Part shown: positions 42,252 to 50,431 of the stretch, piece after piece
How the letters are laid out: every line of letters begins with the position of its first letter
How positions within the stretch are numbered: the first letter of the stretch is position 1
Origin: Streptomyces lavendulae subsp. lavendulae
GTDB taxonomy: Bacteria; Actinomycetota; Actinomycetes; Streptomycetales; Streptomycetaceae
Direction: 5' to 3'
Assembly: GCF_002803845.1 (NCBI RefSeq)
Contig: NZ_CP024985.1
Coordinates: 5,839,501-5,903,500, forward strand
Length of the DNA stretch: 64,000 nt
The notes under the pieces: generated by a model
Database searches by the model: none
Told to the model about the DNA's origin: nothing
Seen by the model: the letters and a program-made list of their open reading frames with translations, nothing else
Translations under genes and position numbers: made by a program

Positions 42252-43142
42252 ATGCGTATCGCTCTCACCGGATCCTCCGGACTCATCGGCAAGGCCCTCG
42301 TGCGCTCCCTGCACGCCGACGGCCACGACACCGTCCGCTTCGTGCGCCGTGCGCCCGCCGGCCCCGGTGAGGCGCGCTGGGACCCCCGCGCCGGGTACGT
42401 CGACCCCGCCGGGCTCGAAGGGGTCGACGCCGTCGTGCACCTGGCCGGGGCCGGGGTCGGGGACCACCGCTGGACGGCCGCGTACAAGAAGGAGATCCGC
42501 GACAGCCGGGTCCTCGGTACGGCCGCGATCGCCCGGGCGGTGGCCGCTCTCGACAGTCCGCCCGCCGTCCTGGTCTGCGGCTCCGCCATCGGCTACTACG
42601 GCGACACCGGCGACCGCCCCGTCGACGAGGGCGCCCCCGCCGGGACCGGCTTCCTGCCCTCCGTCTGCGTGGACTGGGAGGCCGCCGCCGCCCCCGCCCG
42701 CGCCGCCGGGATCCGGACGGTGTTCGCCCGCACCGGGCTGGTGGTCGCGGCCGGCGGCGGGGCCTGGGGCAAGCTGTTCCCCCTCTTCCGGGCCGGCGTC
42801 GGCGGCCGGCTCGGCAACGGCCGTCAGTACTGGTCGTACATCTCCCTGGACGACGAGATCGCCGCGCTGCGGCACATCGTCGACACCCCCGCCCTCTCCG
42901 GCCCCGTGAACCTCACCGCCCCCCACCCCCTGACCAACCGTGAGGTCACCGCCGCCATGGGCCGGATCCTGCACCGCCCGACGGTGTGCGCCGTGCCCGC
43001 GCCCGTGATGCGCCTCGCGCTCGGGGAGTTCGCCGGGGACGTGCTGGGCAGTCAGCGCGTGCTGCCCGCGCGGCTGTTGGAGTCGGGGTTCGCCTTCCGG
43101 CACCCGGGGATCGAGGAGTCGATCAGGGCAGCGCTGGCGTAG
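42252..43142 (+). CDS. TIGR01777-family NAD-dependent epimerase (SulA/YfcH-like)
   Basis: A 296-residue short-chain-dehydrogenase-fold protein, start ATG at 42252. MRIALTGSSGLIGKALVRSL is the nucleotide-binding loop, with VVHLAGAGVGDHRWTAAYKK, CGSAIGYYGDTG (the Y-Y-G motif of this family) and a C-terminal DUF1731-type end (HRPTVCAVPAPVMRLALGEF). Its natural substrate is unknown. The corresponding gene (Rv2216) also sits beside lipB and the DlaT gene in M. tuberculosis, so a conserved link with lipoate or acyl metabolism is possible (inference). Confidence 0.9.
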   Translation: MRIALTGSSGLIGKALVRSLHADGHDTVRFVRRAPAGPGEARWDPRAGYVDPAGLEGVDAVVHLAGAGVGDHRWTAAYKKEIRDSRVLGTAAIARAVAALDSPPAVLVCGSAIGYYGDTGDRPVDEGAPAGTGFLPSVCVDWEAAAAPARAAGIRTVFARTGLVVAAGGGAWGKLFPLFRAGVGGRLGNGRQYWSYISLDDEIAALRHIVDTPALSGPVNLTAPHPLTNREVTAAMGRILHRPTVCAVPAPVMRLALGEFAGDVLGSQRVLPARLLESGFAFRHPGIEESIRAALA

Positions 43143-43296
43143 GCGCACCGCACGACCATGTGCGACCGTTCGTGACCCGGATGCGACCGTCATGCGACCG
43201 GAGTTGTGCGCAATACCCCGCCGGACTCGGGTTCTCCTGGAGCCCGTTGGGGGAAGGAGGACCCCACACAGCCGCGCCGACCTCGGGGAGGGGCAC

Positions 43297-44583
43297 GTGC
43301 TCAGCAGCGCACACCACGTCGCACACCACGCCGCACACCATGCGGACGTCGTCATCGTAGGAGCCGGAGTCTCAGGACTCGCGGCCGCACACCACCTGAT
43401 CGCGGCGGGGGTCACGGTCAGCGTCCTGGAGAGCGCCGACGATCCCGGCGGCCGGATGGCCACCGCCTCGGCGGACGGCTTCCGGCTCGACCGGGTCGGC
43501 CAGCTCCTCAACACCTCGTACACCGAACCGGCCCGCACCCCCGGCCTGGAGGGGCTCGTCCTGCGCCCCTTCGCCCCCGGGGTCCTGGTGCACGGCGCCG
43601 ACGGCCGCCAGCAGCGGGCGGCGGCCCTGACCCCCGCCCGCGCACTGGCCAGCGGCTCCCTCGACCAGGCCCGGCTCAGCGCCGCCCTCGGCCGGCTCGC
43701 CGCCCTGCCCGTGGAACGGCTGCTCGCCCGGCCCGAGCGCACCGCGCTCGCCGCCCTCGGCTCCCGCGGCCTGCCCCCGCGCACCGTGAACGCAGTCCTG
43801 CGGCCGCTGCTCGCCGCGCTGCTGCGCGACCCGGCGCTCACCACCTCCAGCCGGGTCGCCGACCTGGCCCTGCGCACCTTCGCCCGCGGCCGGCTCGCCG
43901 TTCCGGAGGGCGGCGCGGCCGCCCTGCCCGACCTGCTGGCCGCCGCCCTGCCGCCCGGCACCGTACGCACCGGGGTCCGGGTGCGGTCGGTGGCGACCAA
44001 CCTCGTCACCACCGAGGAGCACGGCGACTTCGGCTGTCGTTCCGTCCTCCTGGCCACCGGAGCACGGGCCGCCGCGGACCTGCTGCCCGGACTGCGGGTG
44101 CCCGCCTTCCACGAGGTCACCGTCATCCACCACGCGACCCCCGCCCCCCTGCCCTGGGACGGCTCGCTGCTCCTGGACGCCGACCCCAAGTGGCCGCTCG
44201 CCCACACCACCGTGATGAGCGCGGTCGACCCCTCCCGGGCCCCGGCCGGCCGGAGCCTGGTCACCACCACCGTGCACGGCCCGCCGCCACCCGCCCGGAC
44301 GGTCGCCTCCCGGCTGGCCCGGCTCTACGACACCTCCACCCGGGACTGGGAGCTCCTGGCCGTTCACCACACCCCGGAGGCCGTCCCGGCCATGCCCCCG
44401 CCGTACGACCTGCGGCGCCCGGTCCGGGTGCTGGCCGGGCTCTACGTGTGCGGTGACCACCGCGACTCCAACACCGTCGACGGCGCCCTGCACTCCGCCC
44501 GGCGCGCCGCCACCGCCCTGCTCCGCGACTTCGGCATCCCGCTCCCGGTCCGCCCCGAACCGGCGGTCCCGGCGGCGGCCTGA
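43297..44583 (+). CDS. FAD-dependent oxidoreductase with His-rich N-terminus
   Basis: A 428-residue flavoprotein of the amine oxidase/phytoene dehydrogenase-like group. The start is GTG at 43297 behind GGGGAGGGG. An unusual His-rich leader (SSAHHVAHHAAHHAD) precedes the dinucleotide-binding motif VVIVGAGVSGLAAAHHLIAA and ESADDPGGRM. The C-terminal GLYVCGDHRDSNTVDGAL is the second FAD-contact motif of this family. It probably oxidises a C-C or C-N bond; the substrate is unknown. It is followed by a strong bidirectional terminator. Confidence 0.85.
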   Translation: MLSSAHHVAHHAAHHADVVIVGAGVSGLAAAHHLIAAGVTVSVLESADDPGGRMATASADGFRLDRVGQLLNTSYTEPARTPGLEGLVLRPFAPGVLVHGADGRQQRAAALTPARALASGSLDQARLSAALGRLAALPVERLLARPERTALAALGSRGLPPRTVNAVLRPLLAALLRDPALTTSSRVADLALRTFARGRLAVPEGGAAALPDLLAAALPPGTVRTGVRVRSVATNLVTTEEHGDFGCRSVLLATGARAAADLLPGLRVPAFHEVTVIHHATPAPLPWDGSLLLDADPKWPLAHTTVMSAVDPSRAPAGRSLVTTTVHGPPPPARTVASRLARLYDTSTRDWELLAVHHTPEAVPAMPPPYDLRRPVRVLAGLYVCGDHRDSNTVDGALHSARRAATALLRDFGIPLPVRPEPAVPAAA

Positions 44584-44585
44584 AC

Positions 44586-44622
44586 GGAGGCCGGGCGGGC
44601 CGCTCAGGCCCGCCCGGCCTCC
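44586..44622. terminator. bidirectional terminator
   Basis: Perfect 16-bp stem GGAGGCCGGGCGGGCC/GGCCCGCCCGGCCTCC with a 5-base loop, starting 3 bases after the flavoprotein stop; the convergent HTH/TPR gene ends at 44634. Confidence 0.85.
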
Positions 44623-44633
44623 GGTCCGCGGGG

Positions 44634-46076
44634 TCAGGACAGCGCCGCCACCCGGTCCCGGTAGTTCCGCACCGCCGAGGCGTCCCGGTACGGTTCGAGC
44701 CGCCGCTCGAAGTCCCGTACGTACTCCACCGCGCGCACCGAACGCATCTCACCGGCCTGCTGCGCCGCCTCCGCCCCCAGCGCGCACGCCTGGTCCAGCT
44801 CGCCCAGCCCCAGCCGTGCCGTCGCCAGCACCACCCGGCAGAACAGCCGCGAGCGCGCGAACCCGGGCGCCCGCAGCTGGAGCGAGCGCTCCGCGTGCTG
44901 CGCCGAGGCGCGGTACTGCTGCAGGTCCCGGTGGCAGTGCCCGAACTCGTCCGCGAGCTGCGCCTCGTCGAAGGCCCGCGCCCAGTGCGGTACGTCGTCG
45001 CCCGGCCGGCCCGCGCCCAGCGCCCGCTCGGCCCGCACCAGCGAGGCCGTGGCCGCCCGCACCTCGCCGAGGACGGCGTGCCCGCGCGCCTCGGCCGCGT
45101 GCAGCAGGGCCTGCACGACCGGCGCCGGGCCCGACCCCACGCCCTGCTGGGCGACCCTTGCCAGCTGTACCGCCTCCCGCCCGTGCCCGAGGTAGACGGC
45201 CTGCCGGCTCATGGTCACCAGCACGTAGGCCCCGTACGGCCGGTCCCCGGCGGCCTGGGCCAGGCGCAGCGCCTGCACGAAGTAGCGCTGGGCCAGTCCG
45301 TGCGCGGCGATGTCGTACGAGGTCCAGCCCGCGAGCCGGGTCAGGTCGGCGGCGGCCGCGAACAGCCGCCGCCCGGTGGTCTCGCCGTAGGTGCCGCGCA
45401 GCATCGGCTCGGCCTCGTGCTCCAGGTACCGCACGAGGGCCTGCCGGGCGTGGCCGCCGCCGTAGGCGTGGTCCAGGGTCCGGAACAGTTCGCCCACCGA
45501 CCGCAGCGCGGCGATGTCCCCGCCGGTCACGCGCTGGCCGGGGCCGCGGTCGATCTGCCGCTGGCGGGGGACGGAGGGGCGGCCGCCCTGGGCCGGGACC
45601 CGGCCCGCGGCGGGGTCGGGGCCCCGTCCCACCCGTTCGTCGGCGCGGCCGATGAGCCAGTCGCGGCTGGGCACCACGAGTCCGGCCGGGGTGAAGGCGA
45701 TCTTGCGGAGCTCGGCGTGCGAGCCGGAGTCCTTGCGCCAGAGCCCGCTCGCGATGTCGACGGCCTCCTCGGGGGTGGCCGCGAACTCCAGCCCCGCGTA
45801 CACGGGCGCGCAGGCGTCCAGTCCCAGGTCCTGCGCCGACAGCCGGCGCCCCAGGCGCCGGGTGAAGACCTCGGCGATCAGCGCCGGTGTGGTGCCGCGG
45901 GGCTGCTGGCCGCGCAGCCAGCGGGTCACGGAGGTCTTGTCGTAGCGAAGGTCCAGACCGTGCTCCAGGCCCAGCTGGTCGACGCGGCGGGCAAGCCCGG
46001 CGTTGGAGAACCCGGCTTCCGCGATCAGCGCCGCGAGCTGCCGGTTGGGGACTCGCTGGGCAGGTCGTTCCGTCAT
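44634..46076 (-). CDS. HTH/TPR regulatory protein (NsdA-like)
   Basis: A 480-residue protein, start ATG at 46076 with GGAG six to eight bases upstream. The first ~100 residues (PNRQLAALIAEAGFSNAGLA, then KTSVTRWLRGQQPRG) are a lambda-repressor-type HTH. The rest, from about residue 190, is a helical array like TPRs (ALRLAQAAGDRPYGAYVLVT; LADEFGHCHRDLQQYRASAQ). This layout matches Streptomyces NsdA-type regulators that tie development to antibiotic production. Its own targets are unknown, and there is no operon partner. The frame opens further upstream into the intergenic region. Confidence 0.8.
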   Translation of the reverse strand: MTERPAQRVPNRQLAALIAEAGFSNAGLARRVDQLGLEHGLDLRYDKTSVTRWLRGQQPRGTTPALIAEVFTRRLGRRLSAQDLGLDACAPVYAGLEFAATPEEAVDIASGLWRKDSGSHAELRKIAFTPAGLVVPSRDWLIGRADERVGRGPDPAAGRVPAQGGRPSVPRQRQIDRGPGQRVTGGDIAALRSVGELFRTLDHAYGGGHARQALVRYLEHEAEPMLRGTYGETTGRRLFAAAADLTRLAGWTSYDIAAHGLAQRYFVQALRLAQAAGDRPYGAYVLVTMSRQAVYLGHGREAVQLARVAQQGVGSGPAPVVQALLHAAEARGHAVLGEVRAATASLVRAERALGAGRPGDDVPHWARAFDEAQLADEFGHCHRDLQQYRASAQHAERSLQLRAPGFARSRLFCRVVLATARLGLGELDQACALGAEAAQQAGEMRSVRAVEYVRDFERRLEPYRDASAVRNYRDRVAALS

Positions 46077-46248
46077 CGGCTCCACGGTTTCCTGACGTGA
46101 CGGACCGGAGTCCCGGCCCCTGAACGGCGTGAATGTAGCGGCCAAGTCCGCTCTTGCCGCCCTCTCTGTCCCACATTCATCCGATCGTGTGCCGAATGAG
46201 GAGGGGCCTTTACGGGTCGGCCCCCGCGGCCCGCGTACGCTGCGCCCC

Positions 46249-46536
46249 ATGACCCGCCGGCCCCACGGGGCACATGCCCCCGACACGTACGCGGATTCCA
46301 CCGCCCCGCTCCCCGCCCCCGAACTCACCGAGGCGGAGTGCCGCCGGTGCGGTACGTACATCGCGGGACTGGACGGCCGGTACGCGTGCGGGGTGTGCGG
46401 CTGGGTCAACGACCACTCCGAGGGCCACCGCCGGCTGCCGAGGGCGGACGAGGACCCGGACCGGCCGCCCGCCGGGCGCAGGCGCCCCCGGCAGCTGCCG
46501 GGACCGCCGCCCGAGGCCGGGGACCCGGGGGCCTGA
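46249..46536 (+). CDS. small zinc-ribbon protein
   Basis: A 95-residue protein, start ATG at 46249. ECRRCGTYIAGLDGRYACGV, then CGW, gives two CxxC knuckles 13 residues apart, a compact zinc ribbon, between a Pro/Ala-rich N-terminus and a basic Pro-rich C-terminus. The role is unknown; such ribbons often bind nucleic acid or protein. It lies 78 bases before lipB on the same strand and may be the first gene of that transcript. Confidence 0.7.
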   Translation: MTRRPHGAHAPDTYADSTAPLPAPELTEAECRRCGTYIAGLDGRYACGVCGWVNDHSEGHRRLPRADEDPDRPPAGRRRPRQLPGPPPEAGDPGA

Positions 46537-46614
46537 AGGAGCGCGCGCGGGTCGCCGTACTCTTGGCCTGGTGCGATCGCGTGCACACAGCAGGTTCAAC
46601 GAGGAGGCGCTGCG

Positions 46615-47412
46615 GTGACTGAGCTTCGGTTTGTCCATCTGGGCTTCGGGCCGGAATCCGTCGAGTACACCGAGGCCTGGGACGAGCAGCGGCGCGTCCA
46701 CGCCGCCCGCTTCGCGGACGAGGTCGAGGACACCTGCCTGCTCGTGGAGCACCTGCCGGTGTACACGGCCGGCCGGCGCACCGACCCGAGCGAGCGGCCG
46801 CTGGACGGCACCCCGGTCATCGACGTGGACCGCGGCGGCAAGATCACCTGGCACGGTCCGGGCCAGCTGGTCGGCTACCCGATCATGAAGCTGCCCCGCC
46901 CGGTCGACGTGGTCGCGCACGTGCGCCGCCTGGAGGACGCCCTGATCCGCACCGCCGCCGAGTTCGGCCTGGAGACCACGCGGGTGGAAGGCCGTTCGGG
47001 CGTCTGGGTGCTCGGCGACCCCGTGGAGGAGCGCCCCGCGATAGCCGGGCTCTCCCTCGACTTCGACCCCCGGATCGGCGACGACGAGTTCGACGCCCGC
47101 CTCAACGGCCCCGAGTACGCCCCGTCCAACGCCGGACAGCGCCGCGAGGACCGCAAGCTCGCCGCCATCGGCATCCGCGTCGCCAAGGGCGTCACGATGC
47201 ACGGCTTCTCCCTGAACGTGAACCCGGACGCCACCTGGTTCGACCGGATCATCCCCTGCGGGATCCGGGACGCCGGTGTGACCTCGCTCTCCTACGAGCT
47301 GGGCCGCGAGATCACCATCGCCGAGGTGCTGCCGGTCGTCGAACGGCACCTGAAGGACGTGCTGGAGCAGGCCGAGCTGAAGCCGCGCGAGATCGAGCCT
47401 GCCGCCGGCTGA
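46615..47412 (+). CDS. lipB: lipoyl(octanoyl) transferase LipB
   Basis: A 265-residue enzyme that moves octanoate from acyl-ACP onto lipoyl domains of E2 or GcvH proteins. The start is GTG at 46615 with GAGGAGG upstream. Signatures: VDRGGKITWHGPGQLVGYPI, KLAAIGIRVAKGVTMHGFSL (catalytic Lys about 181) and IPCGIRDAGVTSL (catalytic Cys about 215). lipA follows after 111 bases. The lipoyl acceptor SucB is encoded in this window at 59847. Confidence 0.97.
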   Translation: MTELRFVHLGFGPESVEYTEAWDEQRRVHAARFADEVEDTCLLVEHLPVYTAGRRTDPSERPLDGTPVIDVDRGGKITWHGPGQLVGYPIMKLPRPVDVVAHVRRLEDALIRTAAEFGLETTRVEGRSGVWVLGDPVEERPAIAGLSLDFDPRIGDDEFDARLNGPEYAPSNAGQRREDRKLAAIGIRVAKGVTMHGFSLNVNPDATWFDRIIPCGIRDAGVTSLSYELGREITIAEVLPVVERHLKDVLEQAELKPREIEPAAG

Positions 47413-47523
47413 CCTCAGGGGGGAATGCGTCCGGCCGGCACCCGGTTGGCCGACGTAAGAGCGTACGAAATTACGGGCGTACCCTGGTGGGCGCCGAAGA
47501 ATCGAAGTCACAGGGAGCCGGTC

Positions 47524-48471
47524 GTGTCCGCAGTCGCACCCGACGGACGCAAGATGCTGCGCCTGGAGGTCCGTAACAGCCAGACCCCCATCGAGCGCAA
47601 GCCCGAGTGGATCAAGACCCGGGCGAAGATGGGTCCCGAGTACACGAAGATGCAGGCCCTGGTGAAGGGCGAAGGACTGCACACGGTGTGCCAGGAAGCC
47701 GGCTGTCCGAACATCTACGAGTGCTGGGAGGACCGCGAGGCCACCTTCCTCATCGGTGGCGACCAGTGCACCCGGCGCTGTGACTTCTGCCAGATCGACA
47801 CGGGCAAGCCCGAGGCCCTGGACCGGGACGAGCCGCGCCGCGTCGGCGAGTCCGTCGTCACGATGGACCTGAACTACGCCACCATCACCGGCGTCGCCCG
47901 CGACGACCTGGCGGACGGCGGTGCCTGGCTCTACGCGGAGACCGTGCGCCAGATCCACCAGCAGACGGCGGGCCGCGAGGGCGGCCACACCAAGGTCGAG
48001 CTGCTGGCCCCCGACTTCAACGCGGTCCCGGAGCTGCTGGAGGAGGTCTTCGCCTCCCGCCCCGAGGTCTTCGCGCACAACGTGGAGACGGTGCCGCGGA
48101 TCTTCAAGCGGATCCGCCCCGGCTTCCGCTACGAGCGCTCGCTCGACGTGATCCGGCAGGCCCGCGCCTACGGCCTCGTCACCAAGTCCAACCTGATCCT
48201 GGGCATGGGCGAGGAGCGCGAGGAGGTCTCGGAGGCGCTGAAGGAGCTGCACGAGGCCGGCTGCGAGCTCATCACCATCACCCAGTACCTGCGCCCCTCG
48301 CCCCGGCACCACCCCGTGGAGCGCTGGGTGAAGCCGGCCGAGTTCGTCGAGCTGGCGAAGGAGGCCGAGGAGATCGGTTTCTCCGGCGTGATGTCCGGCC
48401 CGCTGGTCCGGTCCTCCTACCGTGCGGGCCGCCTGTACGGCCAGGCGATGGAGAAGCGCGCGGCGGTCTGA
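47524..48471 (+). CDS. lipA: lipoyl synthase LipA
   Basis: A 315-residue radical-SAM enzyme that inserts two sulfurs into the octanoyl chain. The start is GTG at 47524 after AGGGAG; a longer frame to 47425 lies in the intergenic space. The auxiliary cluster motif is VCQEAGCPNIYECW (Cys56, 61, 67) and the radical-SAM motif is CTRRCDFCQI (Cys82, 86, 89). The C-terminal SGPLVRSSYRAG holds the conserved Ser-Ser that ligates the auxiliary cluster. Confidence 0.97.
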   Translation: MSAVAPDGRKMLRLEVRNSQTPIERKPEWIKTRAKMGPEYTKMQALVKGEGLHTVCQEAGCPNIYECWEDREATFLIGGDQCTRRCDFCQIDTGKPEALDRDEPRRVGESVVTMDLNYATITGVARDDLADGGAWLYAETVRQIHQQTAGREGGHTKVELLAPDFNAVPELLEEVFASRPEVFAHNVETVPRIFKRIRPGFRYERSLDVIRQARAYGLVTKSNLILGMGEEREEVSEALKELHEAGCELITITQYLRPSPRHHPVERWVKPAEFVELAKEAEEIGFSGVMSGPLVRSSYRAGRLYGQAMEKRAAV

Positions 48472-48535
48472 AAACTGACCCCGTGTGCGTGTGAGGTCAC
48501 GCACAATTACTTACCAACGGGTAACACCGCAGTGA

Positions 48536-48576
48536 CGCGGCCCCTAGGCTCTTTTCGGAGAAGCCTGGGGGCCGCG
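48536..48576. terminator. terminator downstream of lipA
   Basis: 15-bp stem CGCGGCCCCTAGGCT/AGCCTGGGGGCCGCG with a single T-G wobble and an 11-base loop, about 65 bases after the lipA stop. Confidence 0.7.
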
Positions 48577-48713
48577 TCCGCGTTTGCAACGTGTCGATCA
48601 CATTTGACCGACCGGTCATGCCCTGGTAACACCAGTCAGTGACGCTGGATCCACGCACCGCACACACCGCCCGCCACCCCATCGACGTGAGCACCGAGAG
48701 AGGGTCCGACATC

Positions 48714-48911
48714 ATGCAGGCCGCGCCAGTACGCGCCATTGCCATCCCTTCCTTCACCGAGGCCTTCCGCGGCATCGAGTCGCTGCTCATGAGCGGGGCC
48801 CGCCGCAACGCCTGGACGGCCGTCCTGGAGGACCGCCGCAGGGCCAAGGACAGGGTCGAAACCGAACACGTACTTGAGGCCGCGGCGACCCGGACCCCGC
48901 AGGCCACGTAA
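48714..48911 (+). CDS. small protein of unknown function
   Basis: A 65-residue protein starting at ATG 48714 (MQAAPVRAIAIPSFTEAFRG); GTG at 48687 would add 9 residues. The body has one amphipathic helix and a basic run (EDRRRAKDRVETEH). No family is recognised, but it is a steady companion between lipA and the DUF4191 gene here and ends 10 bases before that start, so it is probably co-transcribed. Confidence 0.6.
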   Translation: MQAAPVRAIAIPSFTEAFRGIESLLMSGARRNAWTAVLEDRRRAKDRVETEHVLEAAATRTPQAT

Positions 48912-48921
48912 ACTTCGCTTT

Positions 48922-49620
48922 ATGGCGAGGAAGTCAAACGCAGAGACTGCTGCGAACCCCGGGCGACTGAAGCAGATCGCCCTGACGTACAAGATGACGC
49001 GCAAGGCCGACCCGAAGGTCGGTCTGATCGTCGCGGGCGTGGGAATCGTCACCTTCGGTGTCTTCCTTGCGATCGGCTTCCTGATCGGCCACCCGGTCTA
49101 CCTGGGCATCCTGGGCTTCCTGGTGGCGTTCCTCGCGATGGCGATCGTCTTCGGGCGACGGGCCGAGCGGGCTGCCTTCGGGCAGATGGAGGGCCAGCCG
49201 GGCGCCGCCGCGGCCGTACTGGACAACGTGGGCCGTGGCTGGACCACGACCCCGGCCGTCGCGATGAACCGTAACCAGGACATCGTCCACCGGGCGGTCG
49301 GCAAGGCGGGCGTGGTCCTGATCGCCGAGGGCAACCCGAACCGGGTGAAGACCCTGCTCGCGGCCGAGAAGAAGAAGCTGGCCCGGATCATGCCCGACAT
49401 CCCGGTCCACGACTTCATCGTCGGCACCGGCGAGGGCGAGGTGCCGCTCAAGAAGGTCCGCACGACGCTGCTGAAGCTGCCGCGCGTCCTGACCGGCCCG
49501 CAGATCACCCAGGTCAACGACAAGCTCCGGGCCATGGGCGACCTCATGAGCAACATGCCCGTGCCGAAGGGTCCGATGCCCAAGGGCATGCGGATGCCGC
49601 GCGGCGGAAAGATGCGCTGA
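48922..49620 (+). CDS. DUF4191 membrane protein
   Basis: A 232-residue protein, start ATG at 48922 (MARKSNAETAANPG). Two adjacent hydrophobic segments (VGLIVAGVGIVTFGVFLAIG; VYLGILGFLVAFLAMAIVFG) anchor a cytoplasmic C-terminal domain, which ends with a Met/Lys/Pro-rich MPVPKGPMPKGMRMPRGG. The Mycobacterium counterpart, Rv2219, also lies between lipA and the RDD and glnA genes. Function unknown. Confidence 0.88.
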   Translation: MARKSNAETAANPGRLKQIALTYKMTRKADPKVGLIVAGVGIVTFGVFLAIGFLIGHPVYLGILGFLVAFLAMAIVFGRRAERAAFGQMEGQPGAAAAVLDNVGRGWTTTPAVAMNRNQDIVHRAVGKAGVVLIAEGNPNRVKTLLAAEKKKLARIMPDIPVHDFIVGTGEGEVPLKKVRTTLLKLPRVLTGPQITQVNDKLRAMGDLMSNMPVPKGPMPKGMRMPRGGKMR

Positions 49621-49660
49621 CCCGCACCGACCCGCTCGTCGTACTTTTCGTATACATCAC

Positions 49661-49702
49661 ACAGGGGCGCCCCCGAAGCCGTCAGGCCGGGGGCGCCCCT
49701 GT
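49661..49702. terminator. bidirectional terminator
   Basis: Perfect 14-bp stem ACAGGGGCGCCCCC/GGGGGCGCCCCTGT, 14-base loop, between the convergent DUF4191 and RDD genes. Direct GTGCCGTG repeats follow it at 49710-49770. Confidence 0.8.
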
Positions 49703-49776
49703 GTCGTGTGCGTGCCGTGTACGCCGTGCCGTGCGGCCCCGCGTGTCCCGTACGCGGTGCCGTGCGGCCCGGACCG

Positions 49777-50244
49777 TCAGATCCGGACCTGGACCGCGCC
49801 GGCCAGCCGGTCGTGGAGTCCGCGCCCGTCCCGGTCCCAGACCAGCGCCGGGATGACGAGGGCCAGGAGCAGGGTGCGGACCACCACGCGGACGATGCCG
49901 AGGCGCCCGCCGTCCTGCGCGATGACCCGGAGGCCGAGGATCCGCTTGCCGGGGGTGAATCCCACGGTGCCCACGGTCAGGATCGACAGGGCCACGAAGA
50001 TCCCCAGCGTCCAGTTGCCCGTGGCGTGCGTGTTCCCGTGCGTGATCAGTCCGTATGCGATGAGCAGGCAGCCGAGCCAGTCGATCGCGACTGCGCCCAG
50101 CCGGCGCCCGAAGCGGGCCACGGAGCCGGGCCCGGACCGGGGCAGGCCCAGTCGCTCGCCCGGATGGCCGAAGTCGACGCCCATCTCCTCGGCGGTCGCG
50201 CGGGGGCCGGAGAGCCAGGATCCAATTGCTTGCCTGTTGTCCAC
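49777..50244 (-). CDS. RDD-family membrane protein
   Basis: A 155-residue protein, start GTG at 50244. The RDD domain reads GSVARFGRRLGAVAIDWLGC (R and D residues in TM1), GFTPGKRILGLRVIAQDGGR and VWDRDGRGLHDRLAGAVQV; three TM helices. Function unknown, possibly ion or small-molecule transport. The same small gene (Rv2219A) sits beside glnA1 in M. tuberculosis. It is divergent from glnA. Confidence 0.9.
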   Translation of the reverse strand: MDNRQAIGSWLSGPRATAEEMGVDFGHPGERLGLPRSGPGSVARFGRRLGAVAIDWLGCLLIAYGLITHGNTHATGNWTLGIFVALSILTVGTVGFTPGKRILGLRVIAQDGGRLGIVRVVVRTLLLALVIPALVWDRDGRGLHDRLAGAVQVRI

Positions 50245-50292
50245 TCCACCACGGTACCGGTGGCGTTCGACGGGCCCTGGACGGGACCCTGG

Positions 50293-50330
50293 TTAACTTG
50301 TGCGAAACAAATGGGTCATGCTTGGGAAAT
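50293..50330 (+). promoter_or_regulatory. GlnR box upstream of glnA
   Basis: TTAAC-n6-GAAAC-n6-GTCAT-n6-GAAAT with exact 6-base spacers, about 102-139 bases before the glnA start. The layout and spacing match the a-b-a-b consensus of Streptomyces GlnR and parallel the box at glnII. Confidence 0.8.
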
Positions 50331-50431
50331 CCCGTCTGCTTATGGTCGGGTCAGCGTGCGGCACCGCACTGACGCACCACGAGCTATAAAAGCCCGTCCC
50401 TGCCCCGGGGACCGGGAGTAGGAGGAGTTGG

